A DNA stretch of 64,000 nt from Paenibacillus alkalitolerans. Lineage in GTDB: Bacteria > Bacillota > Bacilli > Paenibacillales > YIM-B00363. The stretch covers positions 62,001 to 126,000 of the forward strand of contig NZ_JAEMXM010000004.1 of assembly GCF_016482785.1 (NCBI RefSeq), in the 5' to 3' direction. Under the pieces are notes generated by a model. It searched no databases. It saw nothing but the letters and a program-made list of their open reading frames with translations, and was not told where the DNA came from. Positions 46,711 through 55,207 of the stretch are shown piece after piece; position 1 is the stretch's first letter, and the number at the start of each line of letters is the position of its first letter. Made by a program: the position numbers and the translations under genes.

Positions 46711-46751
46711 ACGGCGACCCGTGGAAAGAGCAGCGCTACGATTCTGATTAA
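46711..46751 (+). pseudogene. Remnant copy of the sulfite-oxidase-like 3' end
   Basis: ACGGCGACCCGTGGAAAGAG and the bases up to 46751 match 44227-44267 at 37 of 41 positions, including the stop codon position. In frame it reads GDPWKEQRYDSD-stop against GDPWKEQRYDFD-stop. Upstream frames do not match the rest of the gene. It looks like the old 3' end left behind when the GH3 gene was inserted. Confidence 0.8.
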
Positions 46752-46994
46752 TACGCTAAAAGCACGAATTCATGAGACGCGGGAGAAGATGATCTTCTTC
46801 CGCTGTGAAAGAACCGAGCGGCAATCACAGAGGTTCCTGCAAGTGAAAAAGCACAGAGCAAGTAATACATTCCTTTCATGCGTTCCAAAAAATCACATCC
46901 CCCGCAAAAAAATCATGCAACTATCGTAGTGAATAAACCAGTATGCGTAAAGGTCCACTTCAGCTAGAATTCATACAGTCCAGTTGGAGGCCAT

Positions 46995-47043
46995 AAAAGA
47001 GTAATCCGCTCTGCTTTATCGCAGTGAGGATTACTCTTTTTTT
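46995..47043. terminator. Bidirectional terminator before the SIR2 gene
   Basis: AAAAGAGTAATCC and GGATTACTCTTTT form a perfect 13-bp stem around a loop, with A and T tracts on both sides. Apart from the gene remnant at 46711, the 46674-47134 gap shows nothing else. Confidence 0.85.
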
Positions 47044-47134
47044 GAATTGATATGCAAATAAAAGGGGATAATTGGTTATAGGGGGCATTTTGGCATAAAA
47101 AGCTCAAGATGCCGGAGGCAAGGGAGGGGTTTCT

Positions 47135-48238
47135 ATGAAGCAGTACGCCCAATTCATCGAAGAGACGATAAATTTGAATCCGATATACATAGTAGGAAGC
47201 GGATCATCGGCGGGCGCAGGCATCTCCGGGATGGGGGCATTAGCCGAATATTTGGTAAAGAACGTATCGACGGCTCTCTTTGATGCCGCCGAAGCGGTTG
47301 TGTGGGAACAAATAAAGCATCGCCTTGTCGTTGAGAAGAAGGGATTGGAACAAGCGCTGCAGGAAGCCGGGGATAAACTAAGCCTAAAGATTACAACGGA
47401 GATTGTTCATAAGACCTGGCGTTGTATTTCAGCGGATGAAGCCGAGTTAATTATTCGCTTTGCCGCAGGGGAGGATCCCACCGGTTTCGGCAGACTCTTT
47501 CGCTATTTGAAAGGCTCCAACAATAAGATCGTTAATATAATTACGACAAATTACGATCATCTGATAGAATGGTCGGCTGCAGCTTTCGGGTGGCATATTT
47601 GGGACGGATTCAACGAGGGAGCCATTGCCGGGCCGTTAAGCTCCGCCGAGTTGGCTGCACGAATGAAGCAAGGCGTGAAGCTAGGGAAACGACAGAGCGC
47701 CGAGATCATTCAACATCTGAGGATTTACAAGCCGCATGGATCCCTGAGTTGGTTCAGAATGCCCGACGGGTCTATAAAGAAGGTTACAGGCATCTCCTCG
47801 CACCACTTAAAAAACCTGAACAAAGTTGGAATTAAACCTGTAATCGTAACGCCCGGAACGGGAAAATATTTAGAAACCCACTTTGAACCGTATTCAAATA
47901 TATTGTCGGAAATGAAGCGATCCATTGATAGAGCAAGCGGGCTTATATTCATCGGATTCGGGTTTAACGATATCCATATCCAAAGCAATTTTCTCTCAAA
48001 GCTTAGAAATCCTGCCGTACCGGTAGTGATTATTACCAAGAGTCTTAGCCCGTCTTTTTTTAAAATGGCGGATTCCGGTGAAATTCGAAACTATCTCGCA
48101 ATTCAGCAATCAGGGGACAAAAGTCAAGTTTTCAGCGACAGAGTTACTATAAGCCTCATTGATGAACCGGAGCATTGGACTGTAAAGGGGTTGCTCCGTC
48201 AGGCATGGGGGGATGAAGATTATGCAAAGCCTGTTTAA
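47135..48238 (+). CDS. SIR2-family NAD-degrading effector of a SIR2-HerA system
   Basis: A 367-residue protein. The NAD-binding start is NPIYIVGSGSSAGAGISGMG, the ribose-contacting motif is ITTNYDHLIEW, and the catalytic His is in IYKPHGSLSWFRM. GLIFIGFGFNDIHIQ completes the Rossmann fold. Effectors of this family deplete NAD+ after phage sensing. The ATG follows GGGAGGGG. The next gene starts inside its 3' end (17-bp overlap), so both are co-translated. The region is more AT-rich than its surroundings, suggesting acquisition by transfer. Confidence 0.9.
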   Translation: MKQYAQFIEETINLNPIYIVGSGSSAGAGISGMGALAEYLVKNVSTALFDAAEAVVWEQIKHRLVVEKKGLEQALQEAGDKLSLKITTEIVHKTWRCISADEAELIIRFAAGEDPTGFGRLFRYLKGSNNKIVNIITTNYDHLIEWSAAAFGWHIWDGFNEGAIAGPLSSAELAARMKQGVKLGKRQSAEIIQHLRIYKPHGSLSWFRMPDGSIKKVTGISSHHLKNLNKVGIKPVIVTPGTGKYLETHFEPYSNILSEMKRSIDRASGLIFIGFGFNDIHIQSNFLSKLRNPAVPVVIITKSLSPSFFKMADSGEIRNYLAIQQSGDKSQVFSDRVTISLIDEPEHWTVKGLLRQAWGDEDYAKPV

Positions 48239-49970
48239 TATGCCCGAGGATTATTTCGCAGGCACCGTTAATAGAGTTGACTCCTACAGCGTTAACATTA
48301 CGGCTCCGGATGACATATTGCTGCGCAAAATAAATGTTAACGGATATGTGCTTCTAAATACTTCCGATCCTAACAGAAGGCTGGTCGGGAGAATCGATCG
48401 GGTTATTCGAGTGCAATCGGAGCAACAAGGATATAAGGAAGATGGCGAAGAGGTCTATGAGTATAGAGTGAATAACGATGTAACCATAAACGCGCTCGGA
48501 ACATTAAAAGGACCGGGCGGGGGCAGGGATCGGGTTTCATTCACAAGAGCGGTCGAAACATTGCCGGAAATCGGAGCAAAGTGTTTTTTGTTAACCGGAA
48601 CGTATTTAACGGCTTTTGCCGGGATGATTGCTGAAGAAGCTGCCGGTACGGCTAATCCGTTGATTTTAGGTCATTACACCATGGCGCCCGATGCGAAAGC
48701 AATCATTGACGGTAATGCATTCTTCCAACGGCACGCAATGGTTGTCGGCTCCACCGGGTCAGGCAAGTCGTGGGCGGCGGCCAAAATTATCGAGCAAGCC
48801 GCAGGCCTTCATTCATCCAACATGCTGATTTTCGATGTACATGGGGAGTACGCGCCGCTAGTCGGACATCCCAATATTACACGATATCGTATAGCGGGGC
48901 CCGGCGACTTGGACAATCCTGAGGAAGATGTAATTTTTCTGCCGTATTGGCTGCTTGGTTACGAAGACATGCTGGCTTTAATATTGGACAGAACCGACGA
49001 TAATGCGCCAAATCAAGCGATGGCGTTCAGTTCCGCGGTTATCGACGCCAAATGTAAAGCTTTGGAGGAAGCGGGAATGAAGGAGGAGCTTCAAACCTTC
49101 ACGATTGATAGTCCTGTACCTTACGATTTGGATCATGTTGTTGCGGAATTGGATTTTTTGAATAAAGAGAGGGTTTTAAATCAAGGTACGGGGAAGGAAA
49201 ACAACGGTCCGTTCAACGGAAGATTCAGCCGTTTCTTACCGCGGCTTGCTGCGAAAAGAAGCGACCGCAGGCATGGATTTTTATTCCGTCTGGGGGCCGA
49301 ACAACTGCAGGTTGAATATTTCGATAAACTTGTCGATAAGTTAATGCACTATAATTCACCGTCTCGGGCCGGCGTGAAAATCATTGATTTCAGCGAGGTT
49401 CCATCCGATATACTTCCGATTATCATAAGTCTGGCCGCGAGATTGGTTTTTCAAGTTCAACAATGGTCCGACGCTCCAAATAGACATCCGATCGCGCTTG
49501 TGTGCGATGAAGCCCATTTATATCTCCCGAACAGCAATCGTGCCGATGCGTCTGAATTGCGCGCATTAGAGCATTTCGAACGCATTGCGAAGGAAGGCAG
49601 AAAATATGGCGTCAGCTTGCTGGTTATTAGTCAGCGGCCGTCGGAACTAAATGCAACGGTTATGAGTCAATGTAATAATGTAATAGCGCTGCGGCTTTCA
49701 AATCAATCCGATAAAGCAGCCGTTTCAAATTTTCTTCCCGAGAACCTCGGGGGGATTAAGGATATTCTGCCGGCATTGGGTGTCGGCGAAGCGATAGTTG
49801 TCGGCGACTCTTGCTTGCTGCCAAGCAGGATTAAAATTTCGGAGCCGGAGTACCGGCCTAGCTCAGGGACGGTCAAGTTTTGGGATATATGGGGGCGGCA
49901 TAAAGCAAGTCAGGAACTGTCCGTTGCCGTACAAAATATGCGCAGACAAAGTTCGGGAAAGATATGCTAG
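48222..49970 (+). CDS. HerA-family ATPase/helicase of a SIR2-HerA system
   Basis: A 582-residue hexameric-type ATPase. An N-terminal beta-barrel (HAS-like) covers about 1-140. Walker A is VVGSTGSGKSWAAAKI and Walker B IALVCDEAHLYL. A glutamine/arginine-finger region follows (LLVISQRPSELNATVMSQCNN). HerA binds the SIR2 partner and activates it. The ATG at 48222 follows GGGGGATGA. Together with the SIR2 gene this is the known SIR2-HerA (Nezha) anti-phage pair. A divergent metK starts 100 bp downstream without an evident terminator between. Confidence 0.9.
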   Translation: MQSLFNMPEDYFAGTVNRVDSYSVNITAPDDILLRKINVNGYVLLNTSDPNRRLVGRIDRVIRVQSEQQGYKEDGEEVYEYRVNNDVTINALGTLKGPGGGRDRVSFTRAVETLPEIGAKCFLLTGTYLTAFAGMIAEEAAGTANPLILGHYTMAPDAKAIIDGNAFFQRHAMVVGSTGSGKSWAAAKIIEQAAGLHSSNMLIFDVHGEYAPLVGHPNITRYRIAGPGDLDNPEEDVIFLPYWLLGYEDMLALILDRTDDNAPNQAMAFSSAVIDAKCKALEEAGMKEELQTFTIDSPVPYDLDHVVAELDFLNKERVLNQGTGKENNGPFNGRFSRFLPRLAAKRSDRRHGFLFRLGAEQLQVEYFDKLVDKLMHYNSPSRAGVKIIDFSEVPSDILPIIISLAARLVFQVQQWSDAPNRHPIALVCDEAHLYLPNSNRADASELRALEHFERIAKEGRKYGVSLLVISQRPSELNATVMSQCNNVIALRLSNQSDKAAVSNFLPENLGGIKDILPALGVGEAIVVGDSCLLPSRIKISEPEYRPSSGTVKFWDIWGRHKASQELSVAVQNMRRQSSGKIC

Positions 49971-50070
49971 CTTTTTAGTCTGTTTTACTATTTTGATTGA
50001 TTTCAAACACCAAAACTACTTCTTCTGATTATTTATAGATGAAAGGTCAATAGTTAGGGAGGTAGTGTAA

Positions 50071-51276
50071 GTGTCTATGAAAAAAAGACGCCGTCTCTTT
50101 ACGTCCGAATCAGTGACCGAAGGCCATCCCGATAAAATTTGCGATCAAATTTCCGACGGTATCTTGGATGCGGTTTACGAGAAAGATCCGTATGGGAGAG
50201 TTGCCTGCGAGTGCTGCGTGGGGCGAGGGTTCGTTCTAGTAACCGGAGAGATTACGGCAAATGCGGTTGTAGATTACCAGAAAGTCGTTAGAGACACGAT
50301 TCGAAGCATCGGCTATATACGATCCGGCCTCGGTTTCGACGCCAATTCATGCTCGGTTCTAGTAAAAATCAATGATCAATCGCCGGATATTGCCATGGGG
50401 GTCGATAAAGCTTTAGAGGTTCGGGAAGGAAGTATGGAAGACGGCGAGATTGACGGGATCGGCGCAGGAGACCAAGGATTGGTGTTCGGCTTCGCATGCG
50501 ACGAGACGGAAGAATTGATGCCGCTGCCGATCTCTCTTTCTCATAAACTGGCCTACCGATTGGCCCAGGTAAGAAAAGACGGTACGATACCTTACTTGCG
50601 GCCCGATGGGAAAGTGCAGGTCAGCGTCGAATATGAAGACGATCTGCCGGCTCGTATCGATACCGTCGTAGTTTCAACACAGCATGATCCGGAAGCGTCC
50701 CAAGAGCAAATAAGAAAAGATATTCGCGAATTTGTTATTTCGCCCGTGATTCCGGCCGATTTGTTGGATGAGAAAACCAAATATTTCATTAACCCGACCG
50801 GACGGTTCGTCATCGGCGGTCCTGAAGGAGATGCGGGGCTGACAGGCCGTAAAATTATTGCGGACACCTATGGCGGTTATGCGCGTCATGGCGGAGGCGC
50901 TTTTTCGGGCAAAGATCCGACGAAGGTTGACCGCTCGGCTGCTTATGCCGCGCGTTATGCAGCTAAAAACATTGTAGCCGCGGGTATCGCCAAAAAATGC
51001 GAAATTCAGCTCGCCTATGCCATCGGGGTGGCCCATCCCGTCAGTATAGCCGTAGATACATTCGGAACCGGCATCATCGACGACGACGCAATCATTGAAA
51101 TCGTGCGCAAAAACTTCGATTTTCGTCCGGCAGGAATTATTAAGATGTTGAATCTTCGCCGGCCCATTTATCGGAAAACGGCCGCTTACGGACATTTCGG
51201 CCGCAATGACATTGATTTGACTTGGGAACATACAGATAAAGCGGAGTTGTTGAAGAAGGCTGTAAACCGTCTGTGA
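50071..51276 (+). CDS. metK: S-adenosylmethionine synthetase, divergent, no riboswitch
   Basis: A 401-residue enzyme forming SAM from ATP and methionine. The active-site residues are present: [59 protein letters not shown] and [20 protein letters not shown]. The segment after the first motif ([16 protein letters not shown]) differs from the usual CETSV..GLVLV wording. The start is GTG at 50071, 7 nt after GGGAGG. There is no SAM (S-box) riboswitch in the 100-bp upstream gap, so it is probably a second copy. It is in the same orientation as SIR2-HerA and may be co-transcribed. A 17-bp hairpin follows. Confidence 0.95.
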   Translation: MSMKKRRRLFTSESVTEGHPDKICDQISDGILDAVYEKDPYGRVACECCVGRGFVLVTGEITANAVVDYQKVVRDTIRSIGYIRSGLGFDANSCSVLVKINDQSPDIAMGVDKALEVREGSMEDGEIDGIGAGDQGLVFGFACDETEELMPLPISLSHKLAYRLAQVRKDGTIPYLRPDGKVQVSVEYEDDLPARIDTVVVSTQHDPEASQEQIRKDIREFVISPVIPADLLDEKTKYFINPTGRFVIGGPEGDAGLTGRKIIADTYGGYARHGGGAFSGKDPTKVDRSAAYAARYAAKNIVAAGIAKKCEIQLAYAIGVAHPVSIAVDTFGTGIIDDDAIIEIVRKNFDFRPAGIIKMLNLRRPIYRKTAAYGHFGRNDIDLTWEHTDKAELLKKAVNRL

Positions 51277-51290
51277 ACGGTATCCCGCAA

Positions 51291-51329
51291 AAACTGCAAG
51301 GCTCTCGTGAATCGAGAGCCTTGCAGTTT
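51291..51329. terminator. Perfect 17-bp hairpin after metK
   Basis: AAACTGCAAGGCTCTCG-TGAAT-CGAGAGCCTTGCAGTTT pairs perfectly. No T-tract follows on either strand apart from TTT. It separates metK from the convergent tgl and is likely to protect the 3' end or stop transcription. Confidence 0.65.
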
Positions 51330-51356
51330 GGGAGGCGATATATTGTTCGCCTGCGG

Positions 51357-52187
51357 TCAAGCGAATAAATATAACGAGGAACCGATTGCGGCGCGGAAAT
51401 ATACGCTCCCGGGCAGCCCCGGATAGCCGCCGGAGCCGCCGGTAAAGCTTGCGGAACTCTGTGACAGAAGAACATAGTTCGGACGGGTAACCTGCTCCGT
51501 CAGGTATGCGGATATGGTGGCGCCCGGCCTGCGCTTATTGTTCAATGCGGCGATGATTTGCTCCGGTGTGCGGATGCCGATACCGTGGCCGTAATACATA
51601 TCGTTACCCATATAGATTGCATTCTCCCCTTGCCACTCCGGTGTGCGGGGATCGACTTCGGGATTGTCGAAGTACACTACGTCGCCGGGAATAAAGCGCG
51701 CTGCCGGCAGCGTCCTCAAACCGAGGTCGCGGTCGACGTTCCAGTGGAACAGATACGTATTCCCGAACAATCGGTTGTAAGCCGCCTCTCCAATCGTATC
51801 GAGAACCGCTTTGTACAATACAATCACAACGGCGGTGGCGCATTCGAAGGCGTACAGCGGACCGTTAATGAAAATATCGCGGATCGCCGCTGCCGGAGAA
51901 CGGTCGGGACGAAGCCGGATCGCTCCGTTGGGCTCGACTGTCCAATATTCCGGGTTGGCTCTTGTTCTTGCAAACGAGGCGAAAGCGGCTCCGCTTGCAT
52001 TCAACGCTCTGGCGGCCTCCAACGTTCGTTCCCGCATACGCAGCTCGAAATTGAGCTCGCGGCCGCTTGGATACGAGAATGTTTCCGGACGGGAAAGCAG
52101 GCCCCGAAAAATCGCTTGCTGCAGCCGTGTCACATCTTCCGGCGCCGCGGACGTGAAACTCGTGGTGCTTTTCGAAATTCGAATCAT
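51357..52187 (-). CDS. tgl: Protein-glutamine gamma-glutamyltransferase (spore coat-type)
   Basis: A 276-residue enzyme that cross-links proteins by forming glutamyl-lysine bonds; in Bacillus it hardens the spore coat. The catalytic Cys is in YAFECATAVVIVLYKA. The family segments FSYPSGRELNFELRMRERTL, FHWNVDRDLGLRTL and GDVVYFDNPEVDPRTPEWQG follow. This supports a spore-forming host. It ends opposite the metK hairpin. The ATG at 52187 follows AGGGGTGATGAAAA. Confidence 0.95.
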   Translation of the reverse strand: MIRISKSTTSFTSAAPEDVTRLQQAIFRGLLSRPETFSYPSGRELNFELRMRERTLEAARALNASGAAFASFARTRANPEYWTVEPNGAIRLRPDRSPAAAIRDIFINGPLYAFECATAVVIVLYKAVLDTIGEAAYNRLFGNTYLFHWNVDRDLGLRTLPAARFIPGDVVYFDNPEVDPRTPEWQGENAIYMGNDMYYGHGIGIRTPEQIIAALNNKRRPGATISAYLTEQVTRPNYVLLSQSSASFTGGSGGYPGLPGSVYFRAAIGSSLYLFA

Positions 52188-52367
52188 TTTTCATCACCCC
52201 TTCTTGAGGTTTTCTTTTATGGTATTCATAAACGCGGTCAAACGCCTATGTCCCGGCGAAATTTGCTCCAAATATTTATGTATTCTTAACATAGATTGGG
52301 AAGGAGAGAAGGAAACCGGTGTAGAATCCCTTCAAAAAACAATGGAAGCTAAAAGGAGCCGAGTTTC

Positions 52368-53093
52368 ATGAACCCGATTGTTGCGCATAGAGGCTGGTCC
52401 GGCAGTGCGCCGGAAAATACGATGGCCGCCTTCCGTCTCGCCGTCTCGGAACCGCGAATTTCCGGAATTGAATTGGACGTTCAACTAACGAAGGACGGCG
52501 TTCCCGTTGTCATACACGACTTTACGCTGGAACGGACGACCACAGGGCAAGGTCCGGTGAAAGACCGTACGCTTGCCGAAATCAAAGAGTGCGATGCCGG
52601 CGCTTGGTTTGCGCCTGAGTTCAGGGGAGAACGCGTTCCGACCTTGCGCGAGGCGTTGGAGTTGATGAAAGGCCGTGTGCACGTAAACATTGAGTTGAAG
52701 ACGAAGGCGAATTTGTACCCTGAAATCGCAGCCGCAGCCATCCGGGTCGTCCGTGAATTGGGAATGGAGCGGGACGTATATTTCACTTCGTTTCATCATC
52801 CCGTTATGCTTGAAGCGAACCGCTTGGCGCCCGACATTCGCACGGGACTGCTGTATTCCGATCTTCCGGCTCTAAACTTGGACCGCTTTCGGGAAACGGG
52901 TGCTTCCGTCTTGTCGATCGCACACACATCGCTTACTCCCGACATTGCAAGGGAGGCGGCGGAGAACGGCATCGAAATCATGGCGTGGACGCCGGACGAG
53001 CCGCAGCATATCGAGAGGGTAGTCCGAATAAGCGGCAACATCGCGATTTGCACGAACCATCCGGATCGGGCGATCCGCGTGCTGCACGGTTGA
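52368..53093 (+). CDS. Glycerophosphodiester phosphodiesterase family protein
   Basis: A 241-residue TIM-barrel phosphodiesterase. The catalytic start IVAHRGWSGSAPENTMAAF carries the His-Arg and the Glu-Asn-Thr. GIELDVQLTKDGVPVVIHDF supplies the metal ligands and second His. It releases sn-glycerol-3-phosphate from glycerophosphodiesters. No signal peptide, so it acts in the cytosol. The ATG at 52368 follows AAAAGGAG. It is a single gene; no glp genes are nearby. Confidence 0.94.
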   Translation: MNPIVAHRGWSGSAPENTMAAFRLAVSEPRISGIELDVQLTKDGVPVVIHDFTLERTTTGQGPVKDRTLAEIKECDAGAWFAPEFRGERVPTLREALELMKGRVHVNIELKTKANLYPEIAAAAIRVVRELGMERDVYFTSFHHPVMLEANRLAPDIRTGLLYSDLPALNLDRFRETGASVLSIAHTSLTPDIAREAAENGIEIMAWTPDEPQHIERVVRISGNIAICTNHPDRAIRVLHG

Positions 53094-53153
53094 TTTTTAA
53101 ACCGCATGCGCATATAATAAGAACAAACGTTCTTGTTAAGCGGGGTGAGCCGT

Positions 53154-53372
53154 ATGCTTTCATCTCTAATGCGTTGTGCGGAAACAGGTGAATCGGTGGA
53201 AATCATTTACATGGATGTCCGTCAAAGGCTGACTCAACGGATTGTAAAGCCGATTTCGTTCGCGAACGGCAAAATGAAGGCGTATTGTTACGTCCGGAGA
53301 AGCTTCCGGGTGTTCGCGATTGACCGGATATTATCGGTTCGTGTGCTTCGCAAGCGCGCGTCCGGTATGTAA
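53154..53372 (+). CDS. Short WYL-like domain protein
   Basis: A 72-residue protein with the ATG at 53154 preceded by GGGGTGA. The wording (SVEIIYMDVRQRLTQRIVKP, AYCYVRRSFRVFAIDRILSV) matches the core of a WYL domain, which normally follows a helix-turn-helix; here it stands alone. Such domains often bind nucleic acid or ligands and regulate. Small, stand-alone versions occur in Bacillales. It lies 13 bp before the next gene and probably shares its transcript. Confidence 0.7.
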   Translation: MLSSLMRCAETGESVEIIYMDVRQRLTQRIVKPISFANGKMKAYCYVRRSFRVFAIDRILSVRVLRKRASGM

Positions 53373-53385
53373 CGGAGGCTCGGCT

Positions 53386-53766
53386 ATGATCAATGTGTTT
53401 GTATACGGCACGCTGTTAACGGGCGGATCCGCTCACGGCAAGATCGCCCGGTTCGTACGTTCGGTAAGTCCGGGAACGGTAAGAGGCATCATGGTGTCTG
53501 CGGGTGCATATCCCGCGCTGATTCTGCAGACGGGTGGCAATCTGGTGCGCGGAGAATGGCTCGAAGCGGAGGAAGCGGCGCTTCCCGTGATGGATGAATG
53601 GGAGGAGTTCTTCGGACCTGGCGATCCGCGCAACGAGTATGAGAGAGTGTGGGTGACCGATGCCGGCGGCTTGAAAGAGGGATGGGCTTACGTCTGGCAA
53701 GACGAAAGGGGCTGCCCCCGCATACCGGGCGGTTCTTGGCCGGCATTTCTTGCGGGGGAGCTATAG
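53386..53766 (+). CDS. Gamma-glutamylcyclotransferase-family (YtfP-like) protein
   Basis: A 126-residue AIG2/GGCT fold protein. The start MINVFVYGTLLTGGSAHGKI has the substrate-binding YGTL loop, and the acidic EWEEFFGPG and EYERVWV with the catalytic Glu follow. Family members cleave gamma-glutamyl peptides or gamma-glutamylamines. The substrate is unknown. The ATG at 53386 follows GGAGG. Its stop is 2 bp from the convergent PhzF-family gene. Confidence 0.82.
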   Translation: MINVFVYGTLLTGGSAHGKIARFVRSVSPGTVRGIMVSAGAYPALILQTGGNLVRGEWLEAEEAALPVMDEWEEFFGPGDPRNEYERVWVTDAGGLKEGWAYVWQDERGCPRIPGGSWPAFLAGEL

Positions 53767-53768
53767 AG

Positions 53769-54653
53769 TTACAGCAGCTCGCCTTTCGCGACGAGAAAGC
53801 ATCTTCCGCCGACGTCGATACGGAACCGGTTGACTTCCTTCGTTCCGCCCAGCTCCAGTATGGAAGGGCGCCCGATGCTGTATCCTTGCTCGGCCCGAAG
53901 CCGGAAGGCATCACCGTACAGGCCGTGCTTCAATAAATAGCCGGTCAAATCGCCTGCCGCGCTTCCGGTGGCCGGATCTTCGGGAATACCGAAATAATCG
54001 ACAAACACCCGCATGTGCAAATCGTTCCCCTCTTCCTGCGGCTCCCGGCAGAAGGCGAGCAGCATCTTCGCCATCGAGTTCTCTGTGAATTTCCAGTACA
54101 ATTCCGCGTTTACTTTACATGTTTTTAATGCCGGCAATGAGTTGATTGGAATGACGACGGCCGGGACTCCGGTCGACACCGTTTCCACCGGCAGCAATTG
54201 GTCGACGTCATCGATTTCCAGACTCAGCATTTCGGCGAAGAGCCGATGATCGTAAACCGGACCGAAGGAAGGCTCGTTCTGGCGCATCGACAGCTTGTCC
54301 GGTTCATCCCCGTTGTACGTGAACGATACGGTGATCGGCCCGACGCCCAATTGGAGCGTTACTGTGGAGACTCTCTGCCGCAATATTTCCTTCTGAATGA
54401 TATAAGCGGTTCCTAATGTCGGGTGTCCGGCGAACGGCAGTTCTTCCTCAGGCGTAAAGATCCGCACGGGAAACGCGCCGTCCGCCGGCTCTTCGCTCAT
54501 GACGAAGGTCGTTTCCGAATAGTTCATCTCTTTGGCGATGCGCTGCATTTCCTCCGTGGTGAAGCGCTGCCCGTCCAGCACGACGGCCAGCTGGTTTCCC
54601 GCATATTTCCGCTCCGCAAACACGTCGACGATATAGAACGTCGTTCCGCTCAT
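53769..54653 (-). CDS. PhzF-family isomerase
   Basis: A 294-residue protein with two similar halves. FYIVDVFAERKYAGNQLAVV starts the first half. The catalytic Glu is in KEMNYSETTFV, the FTPEEELPFAGHPTLGTAYI loop follows, and the second half has the GIPEDPATGSAAGDLTGYL loop. The fold isomerises small substrates in phenazine and related pathways, but most family members have no known reaction. The ATG at 54653 follows GGGGGAG with 5 nt. There are no phenazine genes nearby. Confidence 0.92.
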   Translation of the reverse strand: MSGTTFYIVDVFAERKYAGNQLAVVLDGQRFTTEEMQRIAKEMNYSETTFVMSEEPADGAFPVRIFTPEEELPFAGHPTLGTAYIIQKEILRQRVSTVTLQLGVGPITVSFTYNGDEPDKLSMRQNEPSFGPVYDHRLFAEMLSLEIDDVDQLLPVETVSTGVPAVVIPINSLPALKTCKVNAELYWKFTENSMAKMLLAFCREPQEEGNDLHMRVFVDYFGIPEDPATGSAAGDLTGYLLKHGLYGDAFRLRAEQGYSIGRPSILELGGTKEVNRFRIDVGGRCFLVAKGELL

Positions 54654-54793
54654 GTACACTCCCCCTCATCGTATTGTCGGCGATTTGTAATCACTTCGAT
54701 TGTATCTCGGTTTGCCGTTCAGGTACAATATGGAATACAAGCCAATCGTAAGATTGGCGCGCAGTGCTCAAACACGAGCAGGAGGGGGACACG

Positions 54794-55207
54794 ATGAACA
54801 GACGATATTTTACCCCGCGTGAGGCGAACGAACTGCTGCCTTTCGTCATTGAGGATATACGGAGGCTGCAGGAAGCGAAGCAAGCGTTCGTGACGAAATC
54901 TGTCGAATTGAGGGAGCTCCGGATACAAGCGCGAGCGTCGGGCGGCGAGCCTCTGGACGACAAGATTTTTCAGGTCGAGACGGAGATGGAATTTTTACAG
55001 TTGGAAGCGAAGACGCTCGTAGACAGCATTAAGCTTAAAGGAGCGGAGTTAAAAGACATCGATATGGGGCTCGTCGATTTTCCCGCGACGATTGACGGTG
55101 AAGAGGTGTTGCTGTGCTGGAAGATGGGCGAAGAGCGAATCACATTTTATCACGGTATGGACGACGGCTACCGGGGGCGTAAACCGATTCCGGAGGGTGA
55201 CGTATGA
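54794..55207 (+). CDS. DUF2203 family protein
   Basis: A 137-residue, mostly helical protein. YFTPREANELLPFVIEDIRRL and the C-terminal WKMGEERITFYHGMDDGYRGRKPI are the DUF2203 hallmark. The middle is a long helix. No function is known. The ATG at 54794 follows AGGAGGGGG. Its stop overlaps the start of the copC-copD gene (ATGA), so the two are translationally coupled, hinting at a link with copper handling. Confidence 0.85.
   Translation: MNRRYFTPREANELLPFVIEDIRRLQEAKQAFVTKSVELRELRIQARASGGEPLDDKIFQVETEMEFLQLEAKTLVDSIKLKGAELKDIDMGLVDFPATIDGEEVLLCWKMGEERITFYHGMDDGYRGRKPIPEGDV

Noticed and set aside
49971-50070. SAM riboswitch in front of metK
   Set aside because: The 100-bp gap is too short and lacks the conserved S-box stems and a terminator.
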